Shown in pieces: positions 16,478-24,499 of a stretch of 64,000 nt of DNA. Below the pieces are notes generated by a model, which saw only the letters and a list, made by a program, of their open reading frames with translations, was not told where the DNA came from and searched no databases. This DNA comes from a bacterium (GTDB lineage Bacteria > UBP6 > UBA1177). Position 1 is the stretch's first letter. The number at the start of each line of letters is the position of its first letter. A program made the translations under genes and the position numbers. Location of the stretch: contig JAGCUA010000013.1 of the NCBI GenBank assembly GCA_017963125.1, positions 24,646 to 88,645 of the forward strand, written 5' to 3'.

Positions 16478-18427
16478 ATGGCTGAAAAAAGTTTCAAGGC
16501 CGAGACCAAAAAACTGCTTGACCTTATGATCAATTCGATCTACACGAACCGTGAGATTTTCCTGAGAGAACTTATTTCAAACGCGAGCGACGCGATAGAC
16601 AAACTTAAATTCAAATCGTTGACTGAACCTGATCTCCTGAAAGAATGCGGAGAACCTACAATCAGGATAACGCCGGATAATGAGACGAAAACACTTACGA
16701 TTTCCGATAACGGGATCGGCATGAGCTATGACGAGGTTATCGATAATATCGGAACGATCGCAAAGAGCGGCTCGAAGGAGTTTTTCGAAAAAATGTCTGC
16801 TGAAAAAGGTGAAGGCGAAAAGAACGCAGCCGAATTCATTGGTCAGTTCGGTGTCGGTTTTTACAGCGCTTTCATGGTTGCCGACAGAGTCAGGATCAAA
16901 ACGAGAGCTGCCGGTGCGCCTGCTTCGGAAGGCGTTGTCTGGGAATCAAAAGGCGACGGAGTATATACGATCGACAAGGCTGAAATCTATAAATGCGGGA
17001 CAGAAATCACCCTTTATCTCAAAGACGACGCGGTGAAAGATATGATGCTTCTCGACAGGTACGAACTTGAAGAGCTTGTTTCTAAATACAGCGATTTCAT
17101 CCGCTACCCGATAAAAATGATGATTCAAAACGAAGTTCCGGAAGAAAAAGATGCTGACGGAAACGTCACGAAAGCGAAGGAGATTGTTATTGAGGATAAG
17201 ACTCTGAACTCGATGAAACCGCTATGGAACAGGGAAAAGTCCGATGTAAAGGAAGAAGAATACAAGGAATTTTACAGGCACACTTTCCATTCCTACGACG
17301 AGCCGCTGGATGTCATTCAGGCAAAAGGCGAGGGTCAGGTCGAATACACCGCGCTCCTTTTCATCCCGTCCGAAACGCCGTTCAACTTCTATTCCTCGCA
17401 GTTTGAAAGAGGTCTGGCACTTTACTGCAAGCAGATCTTCATCATGGAAAAATGCAAGGATCTGATCCCGGAATACCTCGGTTTTGTAAAAGGTGTCGTC
17501 GACAGCCCCGATTTTTCGCTCAACATTTCGCGTGAGATCCTCCAGCACAGCAGCCAGCTCAAGATAATCTCAAAAAACCTCGAGAAAAAGATACTTGCTT
17601 CGCTCAAATACATGCTTGAAAACGACCGTGAGAAATACATCAAATTCTGGAAGGAGTTCGGCCGCGCAATGAAGGCAGGCGTTTACTCCGATTTCGGCGC
17701 TCACAAGGAAAAGCTGCAGGATCTCCTTCTTTTCGAATCGTCGAAATGTGACGGAATGACGACTCTCGGCGAATATGTCAAGAGAATGCCGGAAGGACAG
17801 AAGGAGATCTACTACGCGGCAGGAAAAGACAAAGAATCCATCGCAGGGATACCGCAGATGGAAGCTGTCAGCGAAAAAGGCTACGAAGTGCTTTATTTCA
17901 CCGATAAAATCGACGAATTCGCCTCAACGATGCTTGTAAGCTATCAGGAAAAACCGCTCAAAAACATCGCCGCGGAAGACCTGAACCTTGACACCGACGA
18001 AGAGAAAAAGGCGAAAGAGGAAAAACGGAAAGAGAAAGAGGAAGAGAGCAAATCACTGCTTGAAACCATCAAAAAATATCTGGGAAGCGAAGTCAGCGAA
18101 GTACGCCTTTCGTCAAGACTCAAAAACAGCGCTGTCTGCCTTGTAAGCGGCGCGGGACTTAGCCTCAACATGGAGCAGGTCCTTTCGGAAGCGACAATGT
18201 CGAGCATGCCTTCTCCGAAAGCGCAGAGGATCCTTGAAATCAACCCTGACCACAAAATTTTCGAAAAACTTACCGAGATCTACAACGCCGATCCTGAATC
18301 TCCGAAACTCAAGGATATGGCTGAAGTTCTCTACGACCAGGCTCTTCTCATCGAAGGGATCACGCCGAAAAATCCGGTAAAATTCGCAAACCAGATTTCG
18401 TCACTTCTGTCAGAAATTTCGTTATAA
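16478..18427 (+). CDS. htpG: Molecular chaperone HtpG (bacterial Hsp90)
   Basis: 649 residues from the ATG after GGAGGAG. The N-terminal GHKL ATPase domain shows NREIFLRELISNASDAIDKL (ATP-lid Glu and Asn), TISDNGIGM and GQFGVGFYSAFMV. The middle domain has the client-binding SDFIRYPIKM and the catalytic-loop region FNLNISR-like SLNISREILQ; the C-terminal dimerisation domain ends in QISSLLSEISL. It assists folding of a subset of cytosolic proteins as an ATP-driven dimer. Length is slightly above the usual 620-640, mainly from a charged linker (EEKKAKEEKRKEKEEESKS). Monocistronic: own promoter and convergent neighbour downstream. Confidence 0.97.
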   Translation: MAEKSFKAETKKLLDLMINSIYTNREIFLRELISNASDAIDKLKFKSLTEPDLLKECGEPTIRITPDNETKTLTISDNGIGMSYDEVIDNIGTIAKSGSKEFFEKMSAEKGEGEKNAAEFIGQFGVGFYSAFMVADRVRIKTRAAGAPASEGVVWESKGDGVYTIDKAEIYKCGTEITLYLKDDAVKDMMLLDRYELEELVSKYSDFIRYPIKMMIQNEVPEEKDADGNVTKAKEIVIEDKTLNSMKPLWNREKSDVKEEEYKEFYRHTFHSYDEPLDVIQAKGEGQVEYTALLFIPSETPFNFYSSQFERGLALYCKQIFIMEKCKDLIPEYLGFVKGVVDSPDFSLNISREILQHSSQLKIISKNLEKKILASLKYMLENDREKYIKFWKEFGRAMKAGVYSDFGAHKEKLQDLLLFESSKCDGMTTLGEYVKRMPEGQKEIYYAAGKDKESIAGIPQMEAVSEKGYEVLYFTDKIDEFASTMLVSYQEKPLKNIAAEDLNLDTDEEKKAKEEKRKEKEEESKSLLETIKKYLGSEVSEVRLSSRLKNSAVCLVSGAGLSLNMEQVLSEATMSSMPSPKAQRILEINPDHKIFEKLTEIYNADPESPKLKDMAEVLYDQALLIEGITPKNPVKFANQISSLLSEISL

Positions 18428-18488
18428 GGGCTGCTGATAGTTCAGGGCAAACTGCAATTTTCCGTCCATCGTGCTTGCGCCGAAATAT

Positions 18489-19991
18489 TCATATTTTCTC
18501 TATTATTTCCCAATGACCGTTTTTCTTTGCGCCGACACGGGCGACATATCCGTTTTTTTGTAAGTTTTTCAATACTCTGTTTACTGTTGATCCTGAAAGT
18601 CCTATAATTTCCATGAGTTCAAGGATAGTAACAGACGGTTGTTTTGAAATTTCGCTTAATATTCGCAATTCAGTATCTGATAATTTTATACTGTCATTTA
18701 TACTGTCATTTATACTGTCATTTATACTGTCATTTATACTGTCATTTATACTGTCATTTATACTGTCATTTATACTGTCATTTATACTGCCACTTAATCC
18801 GCCGTTTATTCCGCCATCAGCTTTGATGTAATTCATGTTTTTGATTTCAGCAGTAAAGGTATATGCCGTGGAATGGAATGATGGCAATGTTTCCACTTTG
18901 AAATCTGGGGCGAATTTTACCGCATCCATGATTTTTCTGAATCCGCTGCCGCGCCGTTCCATAAGATTCATCCGGCTCATAATGTCAGCGATAACGGGAT
19001 TTCTTCTTGTGGAAACGATATTCTCCAGATTCTGGAACTGCACTGGGATTCCGTCATACATTCCGCCTGGATTCTGAATTTCGACTCGGTCATCAAAAAT
19101 ATCGATGTGGATTTCGCTGCCAAGCACTCCGTAATCCCTGTGAACGAGTGCATTGACCATAATTTCGTGAATTGCCCGCTCCGGAAAGTTCTCTTTTTCG
19201 ACTCTTGAATTGGTGGTTTTATACCAGATTTTCTGGTTGTGCAGTTTTATAAAACCTTCGCCTTCACCGAGAAGCTGTAAAATATTTCCGCTGTATTCCT
19301 TGTCGTCAAGCGCATCGATATTCGACGGGGCTTTGGAAAGTCCGTTCCAGCGCGTGCAGAAAATTCGGGAATGCCTTAACGGACAGAAATCCGCAAACAA
19401 AGCCCCTGTATTTGTAAGAAATCCGTCTTTCGTAATGATTCCGAAAGAATGGAAATCGCTTTCGGATATTCTGCTGCCGGTTTTGTTGTAATACATCGAT
19501 TCCAAGAATGTAAAACTGAAATCCTTTGCCATGTATTCAGATTTCAGAGTGTCCCAGGTTCTGTTCGTGCCTTTGAGTATTAGTTCGTGCAGGATGGGAG
19601 TGTCGGCCTGAACAGTGGAGCTTCCGGCACGGATGAAAGTGATTCTGTTCGAATTTTCTGTCAGATAATATGGTGTATTCAGACCGCCTCTCACTTTTAA
19701 AACCAGAACTTCTTCGCCGTTTTCCGTAAAGTCAGGAGCAAGAATAAAATCAGGAATAGGGGACACTCTGTCTTTTATGCAGGAGGTTATAAACTCGATA
19801 TCGCCCTGTATGTCTTTCAAAGGAACATGTTCCCTTGTTTTGTCGTCAATGCCGAAAATCAGCATCCCTCCGATTCCGTTTGCGAATGCACATACGCTTT
19901 TAAGCCAGTTTTTTGTTTTTGTTCGTTCAACTTCGCGTTTGAAATCACATTCCGTGTGTTCCAGTCTGAGTCTTGGTAGCAAAGCACTCAT
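18489..19991 (-). CDS. AlbA_2/Schlafen-type ATP-binding transcriptional regulator
   Basis: 500 residues from the ATG at 19991, preceded by GAGGAGACGGAG; an ATG nine codons upstream lacks such a site. N-terminal AlbA_2 (divergent AAA-4) domain: TECDFKREVE, CAFANGIGGMLIFGIDD. A GHKL-like segment follows (EIMVNALVHRDYG, VEIQNPGGM), then an ATP-dependent-DNA-helicase-RecG-like C-terminal part with RRNPVIADIM and RRGSGFRKI, and a winged helix at the end (ELRILSEISKQ, SGSTVNRVLKNLQKNGYV). Such proteins bind DNA and are often solitary regulators or defence-associated. Between the GHKL part and the winged helix lies a run of eight Ser-Ile-Asn-Asp units encoded by a 12-bp tandem repeat, so hinge length may vary. 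The gene is convergent with htpG. Confidence 0.82.
   Translation of the reverse strand: MSALLPRLRLEHTECDFKREVERTKTKNWLKSVCAFANGIGGMLIFGIDDKTREHVPLKDIQGDIEFITSCIKDRVSPIPDFILAPDFTENGEEVLVLKVRGGLNTPYYLTENSNRITFIRAGSSTVQADTPILHELILKGTNRTWDTLKSEYMAKDFSFTFLESMYYNKTGSRISESDFHSFGIITKDGFLTNTGALFADFCPLRHSRIFCTRWNGLSKAPSNIDALDDKEYSGNILQLLGEGEGFIKLHNQKIWYKTTNSRVEKENFPERAIHEIMVNALVHRDYGVLGSEIHIDIFDDRVEIQNPGGMYDGIPVQFQNLENIVSTRRNPVIADIMSRMNLMERRGSGFRKIMDAVKFAPDFKVETLPSFHSTAYTFTAEIKNMNYIKADGGINGGLSGSINDSINDSINDSINDSINDSINDSINDSINDSIKLSDTELRILSEISKQPSVTILELMEIIGLSGSTVNRVLKNLQKNGYVARVGAKKNGHWEIIEKI
18691..18786. repeat. 12-bp tandem repeat, eight copies, inside the AlbA_2 gene
   Basis: Eight exact copies of CTGTCATTTATA (18691, then every 12 bp). 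The copy number changes in steps of four residues (SIND) without shifting the frame. A ninth partial copy with mismatches continues to about 18798. Confidence 0.95.
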
Positions 19992-20147
19992 CTCCGTCTC
20001 CTCTGCAATTGGTATCAAACTTATGCCTAAGGCTTTCTTTATCTTTGCCGACCAAAACTTAAAGTTGTTTTTACAGATAATTTTTATAAAGTCAATAGAA
20101 ATCTGATTTTGAAAAATTTATTTGTTGATTTTGTAAATCTTAATTTC

Positions 20148-20175
20148 TTGCCAATCCGTATAAAATACCTATAAT
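20148..20175 (+). promoter_or_regulatory. Promoter of the DUF1566 lipoprotein at 20238
   Basis: TTGCCA (20148-20153), a 16-bp spacer and TATAAT (20170-20175). Transcription would start near 20182, so the palindrome at 20204-20225 lies in the untranslated leader. Confidence 0.65.
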
Positions 20176-20203
20176 TTTGCGGTTTTTTTCGAGATGGAGT
20201 GCA

Positions 20204-20225
20204 GAGCCGGGACCTGACACGGCTC
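20204..20225. repeat. 22-bp palindromic repeat element in a 5' leader
   Basis: GAGCCG...CGGCTC stem around a conserved centre. Its reverse complement matches the element at 21139-21160 except at compensating stem positions, with the core CGTGTCAGGTC shared. It ends a few bases before the AAAGGAGG ribosome-binding site of the next gene. Confidence 0.65.
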
Positions 20226-20237
20226 AAAGGAGGAAAA

Positions 20238-20988
20238 ATGAAGAAATTTTTTGTGTTTTCATGCTGTTTTGCAGCTTTGATTTTTATCGTTTCTTGTGGC
20301 AGTGATTCAAAAAATGACAACACTTCTTCTGATACCGAAAATCCTGAAACTACTCATGATGACAGTGATTCGATGTATGAAAATCAAGCCGAAGATCCTG
20401 AAACTACTCATGATGACAGTGATTCGATGTATGAAAATCAAGCCGAAAATCCTGAAACTACTCATGATGACACTGATTCGAAGTATGAAAATCAAGCCGA
20501 ACTTCCTGAATGTACTCCGACAAGCCTGACTCCGTGCTATGATTCATCAAGTAAACTCATTTGGTCAAAAAGAGCTGGTAACGAGATGACTTGGCAGGAT
20601 GCTGTTGACCATTGTAATAGTTATTCGGAAGGGGGATTAAGCGCTTGGCGTCTGCCTGATATAGATGAATTGAGAACACTTCTCCTCTGGAGCAATGAAA
20701 ACTTATGCAAGGTTTCAGAAAAAAACAATTGTTTGTCGAGAGAGTGTTGGAGTTGTGAAACCTGTGTCGAAGAAGGCCGGATCTCTGAATATATGGGATG
20801 TTTTAGTGCAGCACTTCATGCCGACGACGGAAGATATAGCAAATTGGGAGATGCTGGCGATTTATGGTCTTCATCTAGTGAGTCCTCAGGTTCCGCATGG
20901 CGTGTGGGTTTCGGGTACCAATATGTATGTATATGATACTTACAAACACCTTTCTTGCTATGTACGCTGCGTTAGAAATGCTGAATAG
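20238..20988 (+). pseudogene. DUF1566 lipoprotein with a frameshift near its 3' end
   Basis: The ATG at 20238 follows AAAGGAGG. A lipoprotein signal peptide (MKKFFVFSCCFAALIFIVSC) precedes three 18-residue repeats (54 bp each, 20337-20498) ending in ENQA, then ELPECTPTSLTPC and one DUF1566 domain (LIWSKRAGNEMTWQDAVDHC, SAWRLPDIDEL, DLWSSSSES). The frame ends early at 20936, just before the expected closing motif, which is intact in the next frame as YVRCVRNAE up to 20988. The break falls in TATGTATGTATATG: removing one TATG unit joins the two parts exactly, reading QYVYDTYKHL. So a 4-bp duplication explains the shift. It may be a dead gene, a sequencing error or a slippage-controlled gene. 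Surface role of the family is unknown. Confidence 0.75.
20337..20498. repeat. Three 54-bp tandem repeats in the lipoprotein linker
   Basis: Units start at 20337, 20391 and 20445. Each encodes 18 residues beginning with E(N/D)PETTHDD and ending in YENQA. The third unit has substitutions. This forms the spacer between lipobox and DUF1566 domain. Confidence 0.9.
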
Positions 20989-21138
20989 TGCATGTTTCAC
21001 GATAAAATGATGGTTGTAATGCGACAGTCACTTATCTTTTCAATTCTGGACGAAAACCATCCTCAGCAAAATCGTATCTTGCAATCAAATTTGTGGTGGC
21101 TAAAATAGCGCGATTGTTCTGTGAGAAACGATATTTTG

Positions 21139-21160
21139 GAGACGTGTCAGGTCACGTCTC
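21139..21160. repeat. 22-bp palindromic repeat element before the HD-domain gene
   Basis: GAGACGTG (21139-21146), a 6-base loop and CACGTCTC (21153-21160). It lies 3 bp before the AGGAGGA ribosome-binding site of the next gene, the same placement as the copy at 20204-20225. The 150 bp before it show no gene. Confidence 0.65.
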
Positions 21161-21174
21161 TATAGGAGGAAAAC

Positions 21175-21741
21175 ATGAAAAAAGAACTTAAAAAGGCTTT
21201 CGGCGAGCTTCTTGCCGAGATGAAGGACAAGGCTCTGGCCGAAAAAGTTGTCGAAGTTTGGGCTGACTGTGCGAAAGAGGGCGGCTGGAAGAATTTTGAC
21301 GAACTTTGCGAGATCCCGTTCACGCTTCTTACTCCGACCGACGGCGTAAACTTGATCGAGCACACTGTCGCGGTCACGAAAGGCGCTCTGGGCATTGCGA
21401 AAGCGATGATTTCGACCTACAAAAAAGTGCCGTTTGAAATCAATTTCGACTGGGTCATCGCAGGCGGTCTGCTGCACGATGTCGGCAAACTCATGGAGAT
21501 AGAAAAAGTCGACGGTGCATACAGAAAAAGCTACGCCGGAAAGTGCGCGCGTCACCCCATAAGCGGAGCGATCGCGGCAGCAAAACACGACCTTCCCCTT
21601 GAAATCCAGAACATCATCATCTGCCACGCGAAAGAAGGCGAGGGAAGACCGCAGAGGATCGAAGGAGTTTTCATCCATCAGGCCGATTTCGCGACCTTCA
21701 ATCCTGCTGTCATGAAGGAAAAAGGACAGCTGATCATCTAA
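21175..21741 (+). CDS. HD-domain metal-dependent phosphohydrolase
   Basis: 188 residues, ATG after AGGAGGA. The HD-superfamily metal ligands are visible in order: H in NLIEHTVAV, HD in GGLLHDVGKL, H in CARHPISGA, H in IIICHAKEGEG and D in IHQADFATF. The H...HD...H...H...D pattern is that of HD hydrolases with two metal ions acting on phosphomonoesters or phosphodiesters (nucleotides, cyclic dinucleotides or 2',3'-cyclic phosphates); the substrate cannot be chosen. No signal peptide, so it is cytoplasmic. It has no obvious partner; smpB follows with its own promoter. Confidence 0.85.
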   Translation: MKKELKKAFGELLAEMKDKALAEKVVEVWADCAKEGGWKNFDELCEIPFTLLTPTDGVNLIEHTVAVTKGALGIAKAMISTYKKVPFEINFDWVIAGGLLHDVGKLMEIEKVDGAYRKSYAGKCARHPISGAIAAAKHDLPLEIQNIIICHAKEGEGRPQRIEGVFIHQADFATFNPAVMKEKGQLII

Positions 21742-21746
21742 AACAA

Positions 21747-21774
21747 TTGCCTTTTTAAGGTTTTTCCTTAAAAT
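21747..21774 (+). promoter_or_regulatory. Promoter of smpB-yraN-rsmI
   Basis: TTGCCT (21747-21752), a 16-bp spacer and TAAAAT (21769-21774), 28 bp before the smpB ATG. The layout and much of the sequence match the promoter at 44993-45020. Confidence 0.6.
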
Positions 21775-21801
21775 AATGCGTTTTTGATTTTTGGTGCCGG
21801 A

Positions 21802-22257
21802 ATGGACAGAATAAAATCGGTCGCAAAAAACAAAAAGGCTTTTCGGGCCTACGAAATCCTTGATAAACTGGAAGCTGGGATCGTTCTGCATGGAACGGAG
21901 ATAAAATCTATCCGCGACGGCAATATTTCGTTCAGAGACAGTTTCATCGACATCGTAAACGGCGAAATGTGGCTCGTCGGATTTTACATTGCGCCTTACA
22001 CTGCCGGAAACATCTGGAATCACGAGGCCGACAGGCGCAGAAAACTGCTCCTCAACAAGCGCGAGATCAGAAAATGGGATGCTAAAGTGCGCGAAAAAGG
22101 CTTCACGGTCGTGCCGATAGAGATCTATTTCAAAAACGGCAGGGCGAAAATGGAGATCGGTCTTGCACGTGGCAAGACTTCGTTCGACAGAAAGGACGAT
22201 CTCAAAGAGAAAGACATTAAGAAAGATAACGAAAGATTTACTGAAAAATACAAATGA
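21802..22257 (+). CDS. smpB: SsrA-binding protein SmpB
   Basis: 151 residues from the ATG at 21802. Family motifs are clear: NKKAFRAYEILDKLEAGIVLHGTEIKSIR, FRDSF, HEADRRRKLLLNKREI and the basic C-terminal tail (GKTSFDRKDDLKEKD). SmpB binds tmRNA and brings it to stalled ribosomes for trans-translation. The tmRNA gene ssrA is not in the window as far as I can see. The stop codon overlaps the yraN start (ATGA), so translation is probably coupled. Confidence 0.96.
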   Translation: MDRIKSVAKNKKAFRAYEILDKLEAGIVLHGTEIKSIRDGNISFRDSFIDIVNGEMWLVGFYIAPYTAGNIWNHEADRRRKLLLNKREIRKWDAKVREKGFTVVPIEIYFKNGRAKMEIGLARGKTSFDRKDDLKEKDIKKDNERFTEKYK

Positions 22258-22634
22258 ACACTCGTGAAACAGGCTCTGAGGCCGAATCGTTCGCAGCAGA
22301 GTGGCTTGCAAAAAAAGGCTGGGAGATTCTCGACAGGAACTTCTTCATGAAAGGGGGAGAGCTCGATATCATCGCGAAAAAAGGCGATATCCTTGCTTTC
22401 ATCGAGGTGAGAAGCTGGGATCACGCGTTCTGGGACGGAGGCACTCCGCTTGAGACGATTCATCCTGCTAAGATAAAACACATAATAAAAACAGCACTTT
22501 ACTATATGCAGAGCAAAAAAATCCACATCCAGGATTTCAATATCCGTTTCGATGTGGCGGGACTCATTAAAAAAAGCGACGGCGGTTTCGATATCGACTA
22601 TATCGAAGGCGCTTTCGACGCGACGGGGTACTAG
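22254..22634 (+). CDS. yraN: YraN/UPF0102 family nuclease-like protein
   Basis: 126 residues, start overlapping the smpB stop by 4 bp. The family signature is present: GSEAESFAAEWLAKKGWEIL, NFFMKGGELDIIAKKGDILAFIEVR, matching the Holliday-junction-resolvase-like fold with catalytic D/E-x-K (ELDII, FIEVR). Its true substrate is not settled; the usual place next to rsmI or rnhB is kept here. Cytoplasmic. The length is typical of the family. Confidence 0.9.
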   Translation: MNTRETGSEAESFAAEWLAKKGWEILDRNFFMKGGELDIIAKKGDILAFIEVRSWDHAFWDGGTPLETIHPAKIKHIIKTALYYMQSKKIHIQDFNIRFDVAGLIKKSDGGFDIDYIEGAFDATGY

Positions 22635-22635
22635 C

Positions 22636-23430
22636 ATGGCGGGAACTCTTTTCGTAACTGCGACTCCCATCGGAAATATGGGCGACATTTCGTCGCGCGC
22701 CGTTTCTGTGCTTGAAAGCTGCGATTTGGTCCTTGCCGAAGACAGCCGCGTTTCGGGAAATCTGCTGAGCAGACTCGGAATAAAGAAACCGGTTTTTTCC
22801 TACCACAAATTCACCGAAAAAAAGTTTCTTGAGCAGCATATCGAAGAACTTAAAAGCGGAAAAAACATCGTTTTAGTCAGCGATGCCGGAACTCCCGCAG
22901 TGAGTGATCCCGGAAAATTCCTCGTTCGTGCGGCTCTTGAAGAGAACATTCCAGTTGTGCCGGTTCCGGGGGCGAGTGCTGCTATTTCGGCTTTTTCGTG
23001 CTGCGGCTCGCTGGAAAACTCATTCGTTTTTGCCGGTTTTCTCCCGTCAAAAGGGGCAGAAAGAGTGGCAGAATGTGAAAAATTCCTCTCTTTCGGGCTT
23101 CCTGTCGTTTTTTACGAAGCTCCGACAAGAATAAAAGATCTGCTTGAAATGATTAAGGAAAAGTGCTCAAGGATCGTCGTAGGGCGCGAGCTTACGAAGC
23201 AGTTTGAGGAGATTTTTGTCTACACCGGCGGCGAAATAAAAGAGAAGGGCGAGTTTACGGTTGTTGCCGAACCTCTGAAAAAAGAGGAAAAAGCGTCGGA
23301 AATCGACGAAGAATTGCTCAATTTGGTTGCAAAATCGGGAATTTCGGCTAAAACTGCCTGTGAAATTGTTTCCAGGGTTTACCCGGAATTGAAAAAAAAC
23401 GATTTGAAAAAGTTTTTTATGAATAAGTAA
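22636..23430 (+). CDS. rsmI: 16S rRNA (cytidine(1402)-2'-O)-methyltransferase RsmI
   Basis: 264 residues from the ATG at 22636, one base after the yraN stop. Shows the RsmI features LFVTATPIGNMGDISSRAVSVL, LAEDSRVSGNLL, LVSDAGTPAVSDPG, VPVPGASAAISAF and YEAPTRIKDLL. The enzyme uses SAM to 2'-O-methylate C1402 of 16S rRNA in the decoding centre. A C-terminal helical segment (LVAKSGISAKTACEIVSRVY) is the usual RsmI tail. Third gene of the smpB-yraN-rsmI unit, a grouping of translation-related functions. Confidence 0.95.
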   Translation: MAGTLFVTATPIGNMGDISSRAVSVLESCDLVLAEDSRVSGNLLSRLGIKKPVFSYHKFTEKKFLEQHIEELKSGKNIVLVSDAGTPAVSDPGKFLVRAALEENIPVVPVPGASAAISAFSCCGSLENSFVFAGFLPSKGAERVAECEKFLSFGLPVVFYEAPTRIKDLLEMIKEKCSRIVVGRELTKQFEEIFVYTGGEIKEKGEFTVVAEPLKKEEKASEIDEELLNLVAKSGISAKTACEIVSRVYPELKKNDLKKFFMNK

Positions 23431-23455
23431 CTTGTTGATTTGATTGGAGATTACT

Positions 23456-24490
23456 TTGGAAGTTGTCCGCAGATTCAGAAATCACTACTTTCTTTACTGC
23501 TACCTGCTTTTTCTCTGCATTATCGGTTCGTGCAACCTGAAAAATTCACATCAGGATCCGGAAGAAAGAGAGGGAGTCGAGGATATCGACGAAGATCTTG
23601 GCAATGATTCCGATGAGATAGGCGCGAACACTGATTCTGCCGAGGCGGAACCGGGCGAAAATGATGCCACCGACAGCGAAATCGATGAAAAAAACGACAT
23701 GAACGGTGATTTTTCTGATTTTGATACAGAAATTTCCGACGATGATGCCCAGATTGATGAAAGTTATCCTGATATGACGGGAACTTGGGCGAATCTCACT
23801 GTTTTCAAAGGAAAAGCAAAAGTTCCCTATATCGGTATGACCCTTCCGGCCTGGGCGATAATGGTTTCCAAAGTCGACATATATTCGCAGGAAGAAGGTG
23901 TCCTGAATGCACACACCGAGATGTGCCGCCTCAAAACGGGTGTCGGAACATCTTTAATTTCAGCGGAGGTTCCAGACAGTTTTGCCGAAAGTTTGGGAAA
24001 CGTAGATAAAACTTTCTATCTTTCGTACGGAGAAAACGGCGAAGTCAGATTTTTCCAGGATAAACTCTGGGAAGTCCGTTCCTGCACACTTGACGACCCT
24101 GAAAACGAGCCGCTTCCATCGGACATAAACGATCCAAGAGTTTTTGATGCTGACGGAACAGGAATAAACGGGCTGAAAATAATGACTAAAAAGGCTTTGA
24201 ATGCTGAAGCCGAGATTCTCCAGAAAGTAAGTACGATTCTAAACGGTGTTATTGATGAAAACGGTGAAGTACACGGTATCGTTACATGGTACGAGGCTCA
24301 GAGTGTAATGTGGTACAGCAATGTGGCTCTGCAAAACGGCGCACCGACCTCTCCTGCAGGTGCCGATCCGAATGAAAGTGTTTTTATTTTCAAGAGAATA
24401 GATCCTTCGTGGGACTGCACGGTTGTTAAAGAAAACAGTGCCGTGCTTTTCCCGGAACAGGCTGAACTTTATCCGAATGAATTTAAATAG
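23456..24490 (+). CDS. Lipoprotein with acidic linker, unknown domain
   Basis: 344 residues from a TTG at 23456 that follows TTGGAGA at the best distance; the TTG 12 bp earlier is inside that ribosome-binding site. The signal peptide ends CIIGSC. About 80 residues of Asp/Glu/Asn-rich linker (EGVEDIDEDLGNDSDE and similar) precede a 230-residue domain with WANLTVFKGKAKVP, PAWAIMVSKVDIYSQ, CRLKTG, FYLSYGENGEVRF, WEVRSC and DWDCTVV-like ends. Paired cysteines suggest a disulfide-bonded extracellular beta-rich domain. No named family recognised. Directly followed by the epimerase gene (9-bp gap), which may be coincidental cotranscription. Confidence 0.78.
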   Translation: MEVVRRFRNHYFLYCYLLFLCIIGSCNLKNSHQDPEEREGVEDIDEDLGNDSDEIGANTDSAEAEPGENDATDSEIDEKNDMNGDFSDFDTEISDDDAQIDESYPDMTGTWANLTVFKGKAKVPYIGMTLPAWAIMVSKVDIYSQEEGVLNAHTEMCRLKTGVGTSLISAEVPDSFAESLGNVDKTFYLSYGENGEVRFFQDKLWEVRSCTLDDPENEPLPSDINDPRVFDADGTGINGLKIMTKKALNAEAEILQKVSTILNGVIDENGEVHGIVTWYEAQSVMWYSNVALQNGAPTSPAGADPNESVFIFKRIDPSWDCTVVKENSAVLFPEQAELYPNEFK

Positions 24491-24499
24491 GAGGAAAAA

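Noticed and set aside
18691..18786. Regular repeats considered as a CRISPR array
   Set aside because: The units are contiguous 12-mers without spacers and lie in frame inside a coding region.
18613..18831. Plus-strand frame coding repeated FILSFILS
   Set aside because: It is the 12-bp repeat of the AlbA_2 gene read on the other strand; the hydrophobic pattern is a by-product.
20989..21138. Possible small gene or RNA between the frameshifted lipoprotein and the HD gene
   Set aside because: No ORF with a start signal, no stem with a U-run and no recognisable motif before the 22-bp palindrome.
21160..22311. 383-codon open frame on the minus strand across the HD gene and smpB
   Set aside because: Covers two well-identified plus-strand genes and has no family resemblance or ribosome-binding site.
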